From Colocasia esculenta (lineage: Eukaryota > Streptophyta > Magnoliopsida > Alismatales > Araceae), in the NCBI GenBank assembly GCA_014218235.1, contig CM024758.1, forward strand, positions 68,520,206 to 68,584,205: 64,000 nucleotides of DNA, written 5' to 3'. The notes under the pieces were generated by a model, which saw only the letters and a list, made by a program, of their open reading frames with translations, made no database searches and was not told the origin of the DNA. The position numbers were made by a program, and so were the translations under genes. This document shows positions 32,622 to 44,878 of this stretch, in pieces. The stretch's first letter is position 1, and every line of letters starts with the position of its first letter.

Positions 32622-35600
32622 TGTAGCAACCCGGAAAATTTAATACTTAAAAAATTCAAATAATAATTTCTTAAAAATGAAATTAGAAACATACGTACCA
32701 GTATGGTATGTGCACAAATACACCAAAACATTCCGTAAAATTATAAATCAACCCCAGACATTATTCCTAAGTGTTCCACGAAGAATTCGTGCAACGAAAA
32801 ATCTGATTGGCCAGTGTTTGTCACAATGTGACTAATTATCTAAATTAGGAAACTAGGTCGGAAAACCCTTAACACGGAAAAATAATGCGCCCGTAAATTC
32901 AACGAACATGTCGGAGAGACTTCAACAACATGTAATGATTACCATTATCGGAATTGGACCAATGGACCTCCCATAGCTCAAGAATAAATTCAAGTAAGGA
33001 AAAAATATAATAATAATAATAATAATCTTGAATAAATTGGAAGATGTAAAGGAAAGGTAAATAAATAAAACCCATTTAAAAGAAAAGAGTAATGGGCTTT
33101 GCTATATTGACCCATTAGAATTTAGTGGGCCAAAATAGGGATTTTTAAAGAAGAATAATAGGAAAATACCCTAAATTCGTAACTAAATCATTACCTAAAT
33201 AGAAAAGGGGTATTTAATGCATTAAATAGGAAGTTTGAGTTAGAATTAGATTCCTAAACCTACCCTAATAGGTTGGCCACGAATTTAGCTCCCATCCTAA
33301 CCCAATAGGAAGTGGAAAGCTTGGGAGGAGTTAGGAAATGAGAAAATTCAGAATTAAATAGGAGTTAGAGTACTATTAGGAATTAGAAACATAACTAGCA
33401 TAAATCTCTCCTAAAACCCTCATGGCCGGCCCTAGCTCGTGCCAAGGGATTGCTGGACCAGGAGGAGAGGCCAAGGAGGAGGAGATTTCGTGGGGAGAAG
33501 ACATTTCAAGCTCTCAACCCCGTTCTTCAAGTTTTAGCCCTAGAAAGGAAATCGAGTCAAGGTAGGCATTCTCACAAGCAAAACTAAATCAAATCCATCT
33601 ATAGTAGTTCCAATCACCAGGAACAAAAGCCCTCTTGTTTCATAATTTTTCATCGAGCCAATCTTTTGTTCTTGATTTTAGAAGTTCTGCAAACATGATA
33701 ACTCCGAGTCATCATGTTTGAATCATATATCCATGTACACTTGATCCCATACCACGAAATTTTTACTGTAGACACTTCATGTTGTTAGGGATCTTTTTCC
33801 CTTGAAAGCCCTAATTTTTGTTGAGCATGTTGCTCGAATTAAATCAATCTTGCTCTCTATATCATGTTCTGTGTTACTCGTTGTTGTTCATGCTCAAACC
33901 ATGTGCAAACCATGCTCTCTTTCTAATTCCTATTTAGTGGAAGTACTCTCGTATGTCTAGTCTCATTTGCCACTGGTTTCATGATTTTTCATCGTGTATA
34001 CAATTAGTTATGATTTTCTGAACGACCCTGTATCAAAATCTGATATTCTGGACCGCAATCCAAGACAGAGCAGAATTCTGTCAGGCTCAGGTGCAGACCC
34101 TGTGAACGCGACGGCCCGATAGGCTGTGTTCACAAGGGCCATCGCGACAGAGCACTCTGTCGTGATCTGATCGCGACAAGGCCTTTCGTCGCGATCTTCT
34201 GACCAGACCGTCGCGACCCTCATGCCCCCGTCGCGACCTGTCTGCCCGAACCGACATGTCTGTCGCGACCTGTACAAGCCACCGTCGCGATCTGAACGCC
34301 TGTCTTGACCGACCTGTCGCGACCCTTGTTACACCCTGTCGCGATCTGAAAGCCTGTTCGGGCAGTCTCGTCGCCTTCTGTGTAACCCCCTGTCGCGATC
34401 TGAAAGCCTGTTCGGGCAGTCTCGTCGCCTTCTTTGTAACCCCCTGTCGCGATCTGCCCTGCCCCTGTCGCGACCCTTACTGGCCTACGTCGCGTTCACA
34501 GGATTTTTGATGAAAACCCATAAGATTTATTGCTCTCACTTTCACCTTTTTAACAGTCATACACGTAGTAAAAACACCTGTTTTAAAATGGAGCTATATT
34601 GAATGCTTTAAAATACATATTCACGACTTCTTTTCTATCTATGATTTCTCTTACACATGCACACACCTGAACCATCCATATATGGCTGAAATTTCGCATA
34701 AAATATCTCATAATGTATCTGGTAATTTATTGCAATAAAGTATATTACTTGCCCTATTTTAAAGGACTTGTATTCGTTTCTTGCGTTGTTTATATACCGA
34801 TATCGACGCTCCACTGTTCTAGAATTCCTCTAGAACGTCGAGCACCTGTTTTTATATACACAATTTACTTGGCTTGTGGTGAACTCTCCGTCGGATATTC
34901 CTTTCGCCGGACTAGTGAACCCTTGCACAAGGCCTCCGTAAGTCTCCTCTGATCATGGATTCCCACATGGTCGACGAGCCGTTGTACCCTAACACCCATT
35001 ACACTTTAGGGATCGATATGATCCAAACGGCTATTATAAGTTCGCTCTTACCTTGAATCACGTCGGACCTCTGGACTTGTGCATAACATGGCCAGCGGAA
35101 AGATCGTGAGTTCCACCTGACTGCCAACACCACGTGCGTGTGTTGTGCAACTGTTACTATCGCCTGTTTACTCGACGTGTTACGTGCAATGTCCATTAGT
35201 TCTCATCTATACTCTATTCGCTCGTCTATTCACGTTCACTCTACTATCTCGTCTATTCATCTAGTGCTCTTATCTACTCTTGGTACTCTCTATTGGCCAT
35301 CAATTGCTTGTTGACAATAAACAAAAATAACTAATGCCTGCACAATAGGGCCCTGATCTGGTCCTGGGAGGAGCGCCCGAAAAGTGCCATTTTCCCGCGG
35401 GAGTTAAATGATCAGGATGTCGGCATTACATCCAAGTGCCATTAAACAACATAATAATGCCAGTGCAATAGGGCCCGATCTGGTCCTGGGGAGAACGCCC
35501 GAAAGTGCTTTGCCCGCGGTGGTTAACATGATCAGGATGTTGGCATTACATCCAAGTGCCATTTAAAAACAAGTGCTATATTCTCTCGTTGTCTCCGACA

Positions 35601-36397
35601 ACAAAGTGCCATTTAAAACAAGTGCTATATTCTCTCGTTGTCTTCGACAACAAAGTGCCATTTAACAACACAGTACTATATTCTCTCGTTGTCATCGACA
35701 CAAAGTGCCATGTTCTCTCTCGGCTATCTACGGATAACCAAAGTGCAATTTACTCTCTATATGCCAACTACTATCTCTCTCCTTGCTATACTTATCGCTT
35801 GCTATCGCTCGACAATGTTGTTACTTGCTATTGCGTTGCTATCGTTTTCTATCGTGTTTGACCTTAATCCTCGTGCTATACTATTCATCTGCTATTTGCA
35901 CCCTATTACTTGTGTTATTACGTTCACCATGTTACATGACTCTCTATATCATTAGTTACTCTGCCATTTAATGCATTAATTATTTAAAGCCTGCTTGAGC
36001 CTGAGATTTAAGTCCTACTGGGCGTTATTGCTCACCCTTCGTTATTTGTCTTGTGTGCCTCAGGTAAGTCGGACTTTGACGACACACACACCAATGGGAC
36101 AGGACCAGAGTGATGAGCGACCTGGAGTCAACTCATGAAGTTGCCTTAGTACCATGGAGTCTAGTAGTTATTGTCTTAGATTTCTTTTCAATGTAATGAT
36201 GTCATTGAGCCCTATGTATTGGCTCCGAATTAGTGGTTGTAATAGTCTTAGTGGAATTTCAATGAAAAGAAGAGTTTATTTCACTTGTTGTTCAATAGAT
36301 GCTCTGAATTATTCAACTGTTGTACATTTTTCTCTACTATGTATTTGGTTCACGTTCTCGCCGATTTATTCCCTTGCTAAATTGGCGGGGCGTGACA
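32622..36397 (+). mobile_element. Solo LTR of a Tekay/Del-type element (3776 bp)
   Basis: It runs from TGTAGCAACCCGG to GGGGCGTGACA, flanked by ccctg on both sides (32617-32621 and 36398-36402). It has no gag, pol, PBS or second LTR. Plus orientation is indicated by the conserved Tekay LTR block at about 36010-36070 (CTACTGGGCGTTATTGCTCA, then CTCAGGTAAG). It contains a gtcgcga cluster (34080-34500), an AT-rich stretch with an (aat)n run near 33008, and short aagtgccattt repeats (35430-35720). Recombination between two LTRs explains the structure. Confidence 0.88.
34328..34455. repeat. Tandem repeat of about 62 bp (about 2.2 copies) in the solo Tekay LTR
   Basis: The unit starts ccctgtcgcgatctgaaag and continues cctgttcgggcagtctcgtc and gccttct. 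Two almost identical full copies are followed by a partial third (ccctgtcgcgatctg). It lies inside the larger gtcgcga cluster 34080-34500. Confidence 0.85.
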
Positions 36398-38024
36398 CCC
36401 TGGAACCCCAAGTCTTCCTTCAACATGAAGGGAAAGATCACAGGAATGAGAAAATGAAAACAGCCCCTAGATCACTTATACAAATGCTAGATCTGAAGCT
36501 AAGACTGAGAAAGAAAGGATCTGCAGAATTGATCTCTCTCTGTACAAGAGCTCTCTCAAGGATCTTCACTAATCTGAGAGAGCAAGAGCTAGAACAGATG
36601 TGAGTGAAAAACTTGGCTCTTCAGTTTTCTCACAGAAGCCTTGGAAAAATCATTGTAAGCGTTTTTTTCTATATATGATGTGTTCTTCTGGAGCTTCAGT
36701 CTTCTTTATATGTCTTCTATTTGAAAATTGAACGTTGAAGTGCCCGTTGTCTCTAAGCTTTTGTTTATGTTAGACTGCATGACACTGCAGAGCTTCTTGT
36801 TCAGCAGTCCTTAGCTTTCCATGCACGCAACAAGAGAGAGAGGATCTTCATTGATGACCGTTATCTTCCATATTGTCCAACGTTGTATTGAGGGGCGCTG
36901 TCAGAGACCTGCACGCATTAAATGCTAAAACAATAGACAGCTAGGCTGTTTCTTATTGTCAGTCAACGTTAGATTGATTTTATATCAAAAAGGAAATTCC
37001 ATTCTGTTCTTCTAAAAGGATGTTTATAGTGTAAACATGGAAATGGAAGATATCATTTGCATGCACTGCAGAGATACGTTCAGTCATAATAAATGCATGG
37101 TTGTCAGAAAGATATACGTAAAGACTTTGACTTTTGATCGTACTCAGAATGAGTTCAATATCACATCGTTATATTCCATGAAATCATTACATGCATGACT
37201 TATGAAATCATTATGCAATGAGTTGATATCCATGTAAATCGTTGTGCACTTATAAGCAAACCGATGCACATACAATCGTTATATGGACAAATCGTTATGA
37301 CTCTATAAGCAAATCGTTATGAGTAAGTTGTCAGAGACAAAACGATGTGAGCAAATCATTTTTTGCTGTATCGAATCGTTACAGTGACTAAGTCGTTATG
37401 TAACTAAGCGATCGTTTATAGTGACAGAGTCGTTGTGTAACTTATCGAATCGTTACAAGGATCAAATCGTTATGATAGTATAGGCAAATCGTGTGCTCAC
37501 TTAAGAATCGTTGTGAGAGAAAATCGTTGTTTTACTTAAGAATCGATGAGAAGAACAAATCGTTATGAAACTTAACGAGTCGTGTGAAACCGAAATCGTT
37601 GTGAGTGCAAGTCTTGTGCTCACTTAATAGATCGTTGTGAGAGTAAATCGTTGTTCTCACTTAAGAAATCGTTGTAAGAGCAAATCATTGTTCTCACTTA
37701 AGAAATTGATGTGAGAGCAAATCGTTGTTCTCACTTAAGAAATCGTTGTGAGAGCAAATAGTTATGAACCAAGTCGTTATGCTTTCTTAGCAATCGTTAT
37801 GGAAGTAAATCGTTGCGATCTTCAAATCGTTATTAGATAGACTTCAATAGAATAGCGATGACTTATGAAATCGTTATAGAACCAAAATCGATGTGAATGA
37901 GGAAATCGTTATGATTCTAAGGAAATCGTTATAACACTAGAGAGTTGATGTGAACTTAGAGAAATCTCATGCTTTGAACTTACATTGCTACAGAGTAATA
38001 ATACTTACCCATTTAGCTTGATAT
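36398..38024 (-). repeat. 3' LTR of the SIRE element, segment 2, with AATCGTTATG-box array
   Basis: Homologous to 54160-55785. Positions 37190-37960 carry dozens of aaatcgttatg or aaatcgttgtg boxes. In 37610-37770 a 37-bp unit (aaatcgttgttctcacttaa then gaaatcgttgtgagagc) repeats about four to five times. It ends at gatat (38020-38024). Confidence 0.9.
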
Positions 38025-39356
38025 TGTTGGTTCACATTATAACATTAATGACAACATGTTTTTGATGATGAACAAGGTTAATTGAGTTATGTACATGTGA
38101 ATTGAGTTTAATACATGACAGCTTCAAACAATAACTTGATGCAATAACTTGATACTATGTTCATAATATCTCACTAACTATGTTCATCAATGTAGGAGAG
38201 ATACTATGCAAGACATGTACCAAGTCAAGCTTAAAAGATCAAGAAAGCAGAAAACAAGGTACCTGTCGACAACAACAAAGCCCCATGTCGACAGATTCAT
38301 GCTCAGAAACCAGTCTTCTGGCAAAACAAGTGCCTGTCGACAGCAAAAAATCATCTGTCGACAGAAGCATGCAGTAAAATCTACACAGACATCCAGACTT
38401 CTGTAATTTGGAACACTGTCAGTTCCTGTCGACAGCAGCAAGTCGGCTGTCGACAGACGGAGTTTTGGGAAGATCTTATGGCCGGGATATGATCTATATT
38501 TGGGTGTTTCCTTTTAACAAGACTCTCCATACTTAAACACCCTTATATAAAGATCGTTTTGGAGGTATTTTCGCAGCAAGGCAGCCTCCACACCAAAACC
38601 CTAAGCAAAGACCAAGAAGAGAGGTTTTTCTCTGCTGCTCTGCTTCAACTCTCTGCTCAGAACAAGGAAGATCCATTCGACGAGCAGGATTGAAGCTGGT
38701 TCGTCCTCAAGTCAGCTTCTCCATCATCACGTGGTCTTCAACGACGTGAAGCTTGAGTTTCTGGACGAACTCACAGAAGAATTTACATATTGGATTTGTT
38801 CTTCAACTCTAAAACTCTTCTCTGTTCTACTTTTACAAATCCGTGTGTGTGTTGTGGTGTCTCAAGCAGTCCTTGTGCATGATTCATGTGTGGATTGTTG
38901 TTCTGATTGCGTGTTTGCATCAGACAACGTGTGTGGTGTGTTGGTCATATCAAGGCTATAGGATCTGATCTATTGTGGAATTGATCTAGCATGTGTGTGT
39001 GTGGTTGAGCCGTTGTGCTCGTGTGTGTGTGTTGTACTCAGTTCTTGAGTAGTGTGTCCTCACTGTGTGAGGGGTGGACGTAGGAGTCACGTGGTGTGAT
39101 CTCCGAACCACCTAAAAAATCCCTTGTGCACTGTGGTTTGATTTGTGGTTTGCATTGTATTGCGCTAGATGCATGCATAGGGATTTCGTCTACACACTAC
39201 TTGTTATCTTGCTCACACACATTACATCAGATCAAAGGAGTTTTGATTGAGTAGATCTTTTAATCCGAAGTAATTTTCAAATTGCTTAAGTTTCCGCTGT
39301 AAATCTATTCAACCCCCCCTTCTCGCTTTGCCATAACCGAATATCCGATCCTAACA
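38025..39356 (+). repeat. 5' LTR of the non-autonomous copia element
   Basis: 1332 bp, TGTTGGTTCACA to CCGATCCTAACA. Six tgtcgacag-type palindromes occur at about 38266-38455 in three pairs. A likely TATA box is tatataaa near 38544. A gtgtgtgtg-rich stretch follows at 38990-39040. It differs from the 3' LTR by scattered substitutions and small indels. Confidence 0.92.
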
Positions 39357-39358
39357 AT

Positions 39359-39370
39359 TGGTATCAGAGC
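39359..39370 (+). promoter_or_regulatory. Primer binding site (initiator tRNA-Met complement)
   Basis: tggtatcagagc, two bases after the LTR end, is the standard plant copia PBS complementary to the 3' end of initiator methionine tRNA. Confidence 0.92.
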
Positions 39371-39467
39371 AGTTTTCTCTTCATCGGTTGTGATTTGGCA
39401 TATCTGTTTATGTGTGCTTAATTGCTCTGATCGGGTTTATAATTCATTCTAAACTGATCTGATTACT

Positions 39468-40710
39468 TTGGTCTACAACATACTCAGAAATATGTCTGAG
39501 TTCTCGAGTATCATAAATAGACCAATGATTATTGAGTTTGATAACCATGTTGATAAAATGCAGGACTCCTTTAAGAAGACAAGCCAGATTGCAAATAAGC
39601 CAAAGACAAATGCTTCATGGCTCTTGGCAGCTCAAGAGGCTCTTCCCGTTCAGACGAATCTGAAGGATCACATCTGTCAGAGAAGTCAAGATACTCTCAA
39701 AGGTCAGGTAAATCAAATTCAGATCCATTTGATGCATCAATATCTAATTCTGATTCAGAGAATGATATATCCTATGACGAATTGATAGAATGCTATGAGC
39801 ACTTGACCATCAATTTAAGAAGGTAAATCTCAAAACAAGAAGCTAAAAGAAAAATTAGAGAAGAATGAAATGATAATTGATAATGTTCAAGCATTCTATG
39901 AAGAAAATGAAAAATTGAAAATGGAGAATGGAAAATTGGAAAAGGAAGTCAAAGACTGTGAAAACAATTTTTCTAAACCGAAAGAAGATCATGACCAGAT
40001 GGAATCTGAAATTTTGATTTGAAAAGTCAAAATGAAAAATTGATTGATCATAATGAAAGTCTCAAATTTGATAATGATCAAATGAACAAACAAATCTCCA
40101 ATATGGCTCATGATCATCAAATAAATGAAGTGCAACCATTGGTTGACGAAAACAATCATCTTAGAAAGAGAATTGCTGACTTGGAAAATCAAGTTGTTCA
40201 AAGTGAAATTGAAAAGAACAAGAATTCTGTTGCACCTAAAGAAAAATCTGGTAAGATTCATGTTCAGAAAAATGTTCACAAAATGAAAAATTGAACAAAA
40301 TGTTGCAAAAATGAAGAATCATGTTTCAATTGAAAACCAGAAAACGAAAATGGAAAAGAAAACAAGAGTCTACAGGTCTCCACATCTCCTCCAGCATCCC
40401 AGAGTGTTTTAAGGAAATCTCCAATTCCACATCACGCCAAGAGATACCAAGGGTACCATCTCCTTCTTCTTAACACAAAGATGATCAAAGGTACTCTAAA
40501 GAATCTCAGAGATTCCAGAAAATGCATTCATACTGTGGTAAGATTCAGGTAAATGCTCAACCCATTGTTTTAAATGCAATAGGCCTGGTCATCTTGCTAA
40601 ATTCTGCTGGAATAAAAATCTGCACTGTCATAATCATGCCAAACCAGTCCAATGCTTCACATGTCATAAAATTGGTCATATTTCTAAGAACTGTTGGCAT
40701 AAAACCATGA
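39468..40710 (+). pseudogene. gag-like remnant with coiled coil and two CCHC zinc knuckles
   Basis: After the PBS the frames give MSEFSSIINRPMIIEFDN (about 39493). A Ser/Asp-rich stretch (SDPFDASISNSDSENDISYD, about 39722) and a long coiled coil follow (about 39840-40290; EKLKMENGKLEKEVKD, NEKLIDHNESLKFDNDQMNK). Two knuckles lie at about 40563-40700: CFKCNRPGHLAKFC and CFTCHKIGHISKNC. Both keep the CX2CX4HX4C spacing, but the first two-thirds of gag is mostly missing and several stops occur. This resembles the gag C-terminus of SIRE elements such as the host at 52414-53000, so it may be derived from a related master. Confidence 0.75.
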
Positions 40711-43031
40711 TTCTGTGCATGCTTCAAAGCTCCATAATAATCCATGTGTTCATACACACAAGGATAAACATCATGTTCATAAAGATCAAAAATTTCATGT
40801 ATCTATGAACAGGAAAACTGCACAAAACAATAGAAATCCAAAAACAATCACTTTGGATTCTGAAATCTTCATTGTTAGATCCTAACACTAATGTCATTGC
40901 AGGACCCAGCAAGTGTGGGTCCCAAAACAAGCTTGATCAACAAGTTGAGATGTCTTGCAGCCAAAAATTAGAATGAATCATGCCATTGCTGTGCAAGGCA
41001 AGAAATGATGGAGAACAAAGGTAATTTTTTTTTAGACTGTGATTGAAGACTGTTCAGGTAAAATCTCTTTATCACTTCAGTTTTGAACTGCAAGAATTGA
41101 AATGGATCTTTACCTTTATCTGAGCAATGAAAATGTGTCTTAATACTACCCCTACATAACAATGCCTCTTAGCAGTTGGAATCAGGTCATCTTGCTTGCA
41201 TAACTGTGCACATGATCTCTTGTATATAAAATGATGACATGTGGAAAAAAGTTATGCTTGTTTGGAAACTATCATTTTGCGCGAGTAAAATACTCCGCCA
41301 AGTACCAAAAGTCATGTTATGCATAAGGCTAATTATGTGCTACTTTTTATGCATGTGTTATGGGGGAGTAATTTTGAACATGCTTATGGATGCCTTTTGT
41401 GTGCAAATGCTTGAATGATGAGTTATCATATGCACACTCTATGGGGGAGTAAGTTAAGGCTAGGTGAGTGAAATTCATAAGGGATACCCTTCATACTCAA
41501 TATGTATTTATCCCTCAATCTTATGGTTCAAGTCACTCTCAATTCAAAGCCTTAAAGCTGAAGTTTCGAAGCTCCTGTCGACAGCTCTGAACCACACTGT
41601 CGACAGATATGACTTCACAAAAACCAGTTTTTGAACTCTGAGTGTTTCTGTCGACAAACGAATTCCATCTGTCGACAGCAAGCACAGTTCTTGACCTCCC
41701 AGAACCAAGCCTTTCAGGTCTGAGTGCATCTGTCGACAGACACTCCCTTGCTGTCGACAGATACACATTTCAATGATAAATCTTCATCTTCTCTAATCCT
41801 TACCTTATGAGTATGTTCATATTATTGATGCAGGGGAGAATTTGGACTTAATATTCATTGCAATCTTTCATATTCACATGGTATCAAAGACATTGAATTA
41901 ATCACAATGATTTTGATATAATATTTTGTGCTTGAGTCTAGTTGTGTCATCTAGAAAACATTGATCAAATCTAATGATTTTAATCTAACTCACTTGAATA
42001 ACTCCCTTGTGGATTATCATGTTTCTAAAATGGTTTGATAAGTAAGAAGGTTTTTGAACTTAATGTTTTACATTACCATTGACCTTAATAATTATTGACC
42101 TTGATTGTTAAAAATATAAAAAAAAGGGGAGAAAAGCTACCTATTTCAAACACTCAAAAGCTCATAAAAAGTAGTTGAAATGGGACAAAGGCAGAGCAAT
42201 GATGAGTATCACTGAGTAACCGGGGACATGGGCATCACAAATGTCTGTCTTAACGTAAAAAAGTCTTTTCATTATCTCTGAACAATAGTATGATGGTCAC
42301 TCACACTGAGTAACTGGGGGTACGGGCATCCCTCATGTCTACCTTCATGTCAAAAGGTGAAAGTGATCCTAATTACTACTTTTCCCACATTAACTTGACA
42401 AAAGAAATTGTTCAAATGCTTGAAATAGAGTGGAGCCTCCAAGATTTAAATCAAGGGCAATGGGTTGTCAATTGTCAAATGTTTATGTGGACATTACCTT
42501 CCTTTACCAACTGAAAATCACCACTAAGGTATATGATTTTCTTTAATGGTTTTATTCAAGGGGTTATCTTACTTTCATATGTTTTGGACGATGTATCCTA
42601 AATGCTATAACTTGAGATTCCCGGAGTATTATCTCTTAACCATTGTAGAATTTTATGTGTCCAACTACTAGTGTCTATGACATCTTGCAATGGGTATAAA
42701 CCAGTTCTGAACCTTAAAATTCTAATTGAACACTCATTCCCCACTCATATCTTTCACAATTCAGTTATGTGGTCACACAATTCTTTGCTTCATTTCTTTC
42801 CACTTCTTTGGGTCATCAGTTTGTTAACTCCGTCATCTCTTTCTCCTTCACTTTTGCTTTTGTTGTTTCATGCAATGGATATTTTTTTTGTAACTTGTGC
42901 ACTTACTGATCAATGACTGGAAACACAGTTCTTTGCTTCATTCTTAACCATTTGTGCATGACTTATCTTTTTGGATGTTGCCAAAAGGGGGAGAAACTCA
43001 ATTGTACACTAATTGACTATTTTGTCATCAT
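40711..43031 (+). other. Non-coding interior of the non-autonomous copia element
   Basis: No pol domain is seen on either strand. A second set of six tgtcgacag-type palindromes lies at 41575-41763. Two near-copies (about 42216-42250 and 42300-42335) contain actgagtaac, then ggg, then acgggcatc or atgggcatc. The words gggggagtaa recur near 41360 and 41445. Confidence 0.7.
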
Positions 43032-43045
43032 CAAAAAGGGGAGAA
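43032..43045 (+). promoter_or_regulatory. Polypurine tract of the non-autonomous copia element
   Basis: caaaaaggggagaa directly precedes the 3' LTR (TGTTGGG at 43046) and would prime plus-strand DNA synthesis. Confidence 0.85.
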
Positions 43046-44374
43046 TGTTGGGTTCACATTCTAACATTAATGACAACATGTTTTTGATGATGAACAAGGT
43101 TAATTGAGTTTATGTACAATGTGAATTGAGTTTAATACATGACAGCTTCAATAAATAACTTGATACTATATGTTCATAATATCTCACTAACTATGTTCAT
43201 CAATGTAGGAGATACTATGCAAGACATGTACCAAAGTCAAGCTTAAAAGATCAAGAAAAGCAAGAAAACAAGGTACTTGTCGACAGCAACAAAGCCCCCT
43301 GTCGACAGATTCATGCGTCAGAAACCAGTCTTCTGGCAAAACAAGTGCCTGTCGACAGCAACAAATCATCTGTCGACAGAAGCATGCAGTAAAAGCTACA
43401 CAGAACATCCATACTTCTGTAATTTGGAACACTGTCAGTTCCTGTCGACAGCATCAAGTCGGCTGTCGACAGACGGAGTTTTGGGAAGATCTTATGGCCG
43501 GGATATGATCTATATTTGAATGTTTCCTTTTATCAAGACTCTCCATACTTAAACACCTTATATAAAGATCGTTTTGGAGGTATTTTCGCAGCAAGGCAGC
43601 CTCCACACAAAACCCTAAGCAAAGACCAAGAAGAGAGGTTTTTCTCTACTGCTCTGCTCACTCTCTGCTTCAACTCTCTGCTCAGAACAAGGAAGATCCA
43701 TTCGACGAGCAGATTGAAGCTGGTTCGTCCTCAAGTCAAGCTTCTCCATCATCACGTGGTCTTCAACGACGTGAACTTGAAGTATTCTGGACGAACTCAC
43801 AGAGAGTTTACATATTGGATTTGTTCTTCAACTCTAAAACTCTTCTCTGTTCTACTTTTACAATCCGTGGTGTGTTGTGGTGTCTCAAGCAGTCCTTGTG
43901 CTTGATTCACGTGTGGATTGTTGTTCTGATTGCGTGTTTGCATCAGACAACGTGTGTGGTGTGTTGGTCAGATCAAGCTAGAGGATCTGATCTATTGTGG
44001 AATTGATCTAGCGTGTGTGTGTGGTTGAGCCGTTGTGCTCGTGTGTGTGTGTTGTACTCAGTTCTTGAGTAGTGTGTCCTCACTGTGTGAGGGGTGGACG
44101 TTGGAGTCACGTGGTGTGATCTCCGAACCACCTAAAAAATCCCTTGTGCACTGTGGTTTGATTTGTGGTTTGCATTGTATTGCGCTAGATGCATGCATAG
44201 GGATTTCGTCTACACACTACTTTTTATCTTGCTCACACACATTACATCAGATCAAAGGGTTTTGATTGAGTAGATCTTTTAATCCGAAGTAACTTTCAAA
44301 TTGCTTAGTTTCCGCTGTAAATCTATTCAACCCCCCCTTCTAGCTTTGCCATAACCGAATATCCGATCCTAACA
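43046..44374 (+). repeat. 3' LTR of the non-autonomous copia element
   Basis: 1329 bp. The six palindromes reappear at about 43277-43472 in the same three-pair layout. The sequence is colinear with 38025-39356 throughout. Confidence 0.92.
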
Positions 44375-44506
44375 GATATTCCTTGTTTCATTTCCTGTAC
44401 TCAAATCTCATAGAAAATATGTTAGATTAAACTTTATTATAGTTTTGTTAATCACAAAAATAAATATGTAATTAATTTAAATTACATGGGGATAAACTGA
44501 TCATCA
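44375..44506 (-). repeat. 3' LTR of the SIRE element, segment 3 (LTR start side)
   Basis: gatattccttgtttcatttc through gggataaactgatcatca matches 55780-55906. On the minus strand it starts TGATGATCAG directly after the polypurine tract aaaaagggggagat (44520-44507). Confidence 0.92.
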
Positions 44507-44520
44507 ATCTCCCCCTTTTT
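44507..44520 (-). promoter_or_regulatory. Polypurine tract of the SIRE element
   Basis: The minus strand reads aaaaagggggagat and abuts the 3' LTR start (TGATGATCAG). Confidence 0.85.
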
Positions 44521-44878
44521 GGTGATGACAAAACTTAACAATAAGCATAGATGATCTGAAATGAATCTAAACGAATTGCTGAAATATAAGAGATATATTT
44601 CAGAAGTACTATATTCTCTCCATTTTTGTCATTAAGCAAAAAAATATAAGAGTGAGACAAAGAAGAGAAAAGAATAAGAGAACATGGATCATTTTATTCA
44701 ATTTTGACTGGGTACAAGAAGATAGAAAGCAGGAGACAGAAGAGAGCATAATGAGAAATGACTTCCCAAGCCTTTTCTTCCTGCTTCTCAAAATACAGCC
44801 TAAAAACCCCAGGTTCTAGAGAATAGGAAGGTCCCATGGTAGGAGCCATCCTGGCAAGATGACGAACCAGCTGCTCAT

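Larger units (their letters stand above)
38025..44374 (+). mobile_element. Non-autonomous Ty1/copia-type LTR element (6350 bp), no pol
   Basis: It is flanked by gatat (38020-38024 and 44375-44379). The LTRs are 38025-39356 and 43046-44374, starting TGTTGG and ending CCGATCCTAACA. The PBS tggtatcagagc is at 39359-39370 and the polypurine tract caaaaaggggagaa at 43032-43045. The 3.7-kb interior codes only for decayed gag-like sequence; no protease, integrase or RT motif is found at 40720-43030. Because the LTRs are clearly paired and the duplication is exact, this is a complete but pol-less insertion that must have used enzymes of another element. Confidence 0.92.

Noticed and set aside
39359..39370. 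tRNA-Met gene fragment
   Set aside because: The 12 bases are a primer binding site next to an LTR; there is no cloverleaf.
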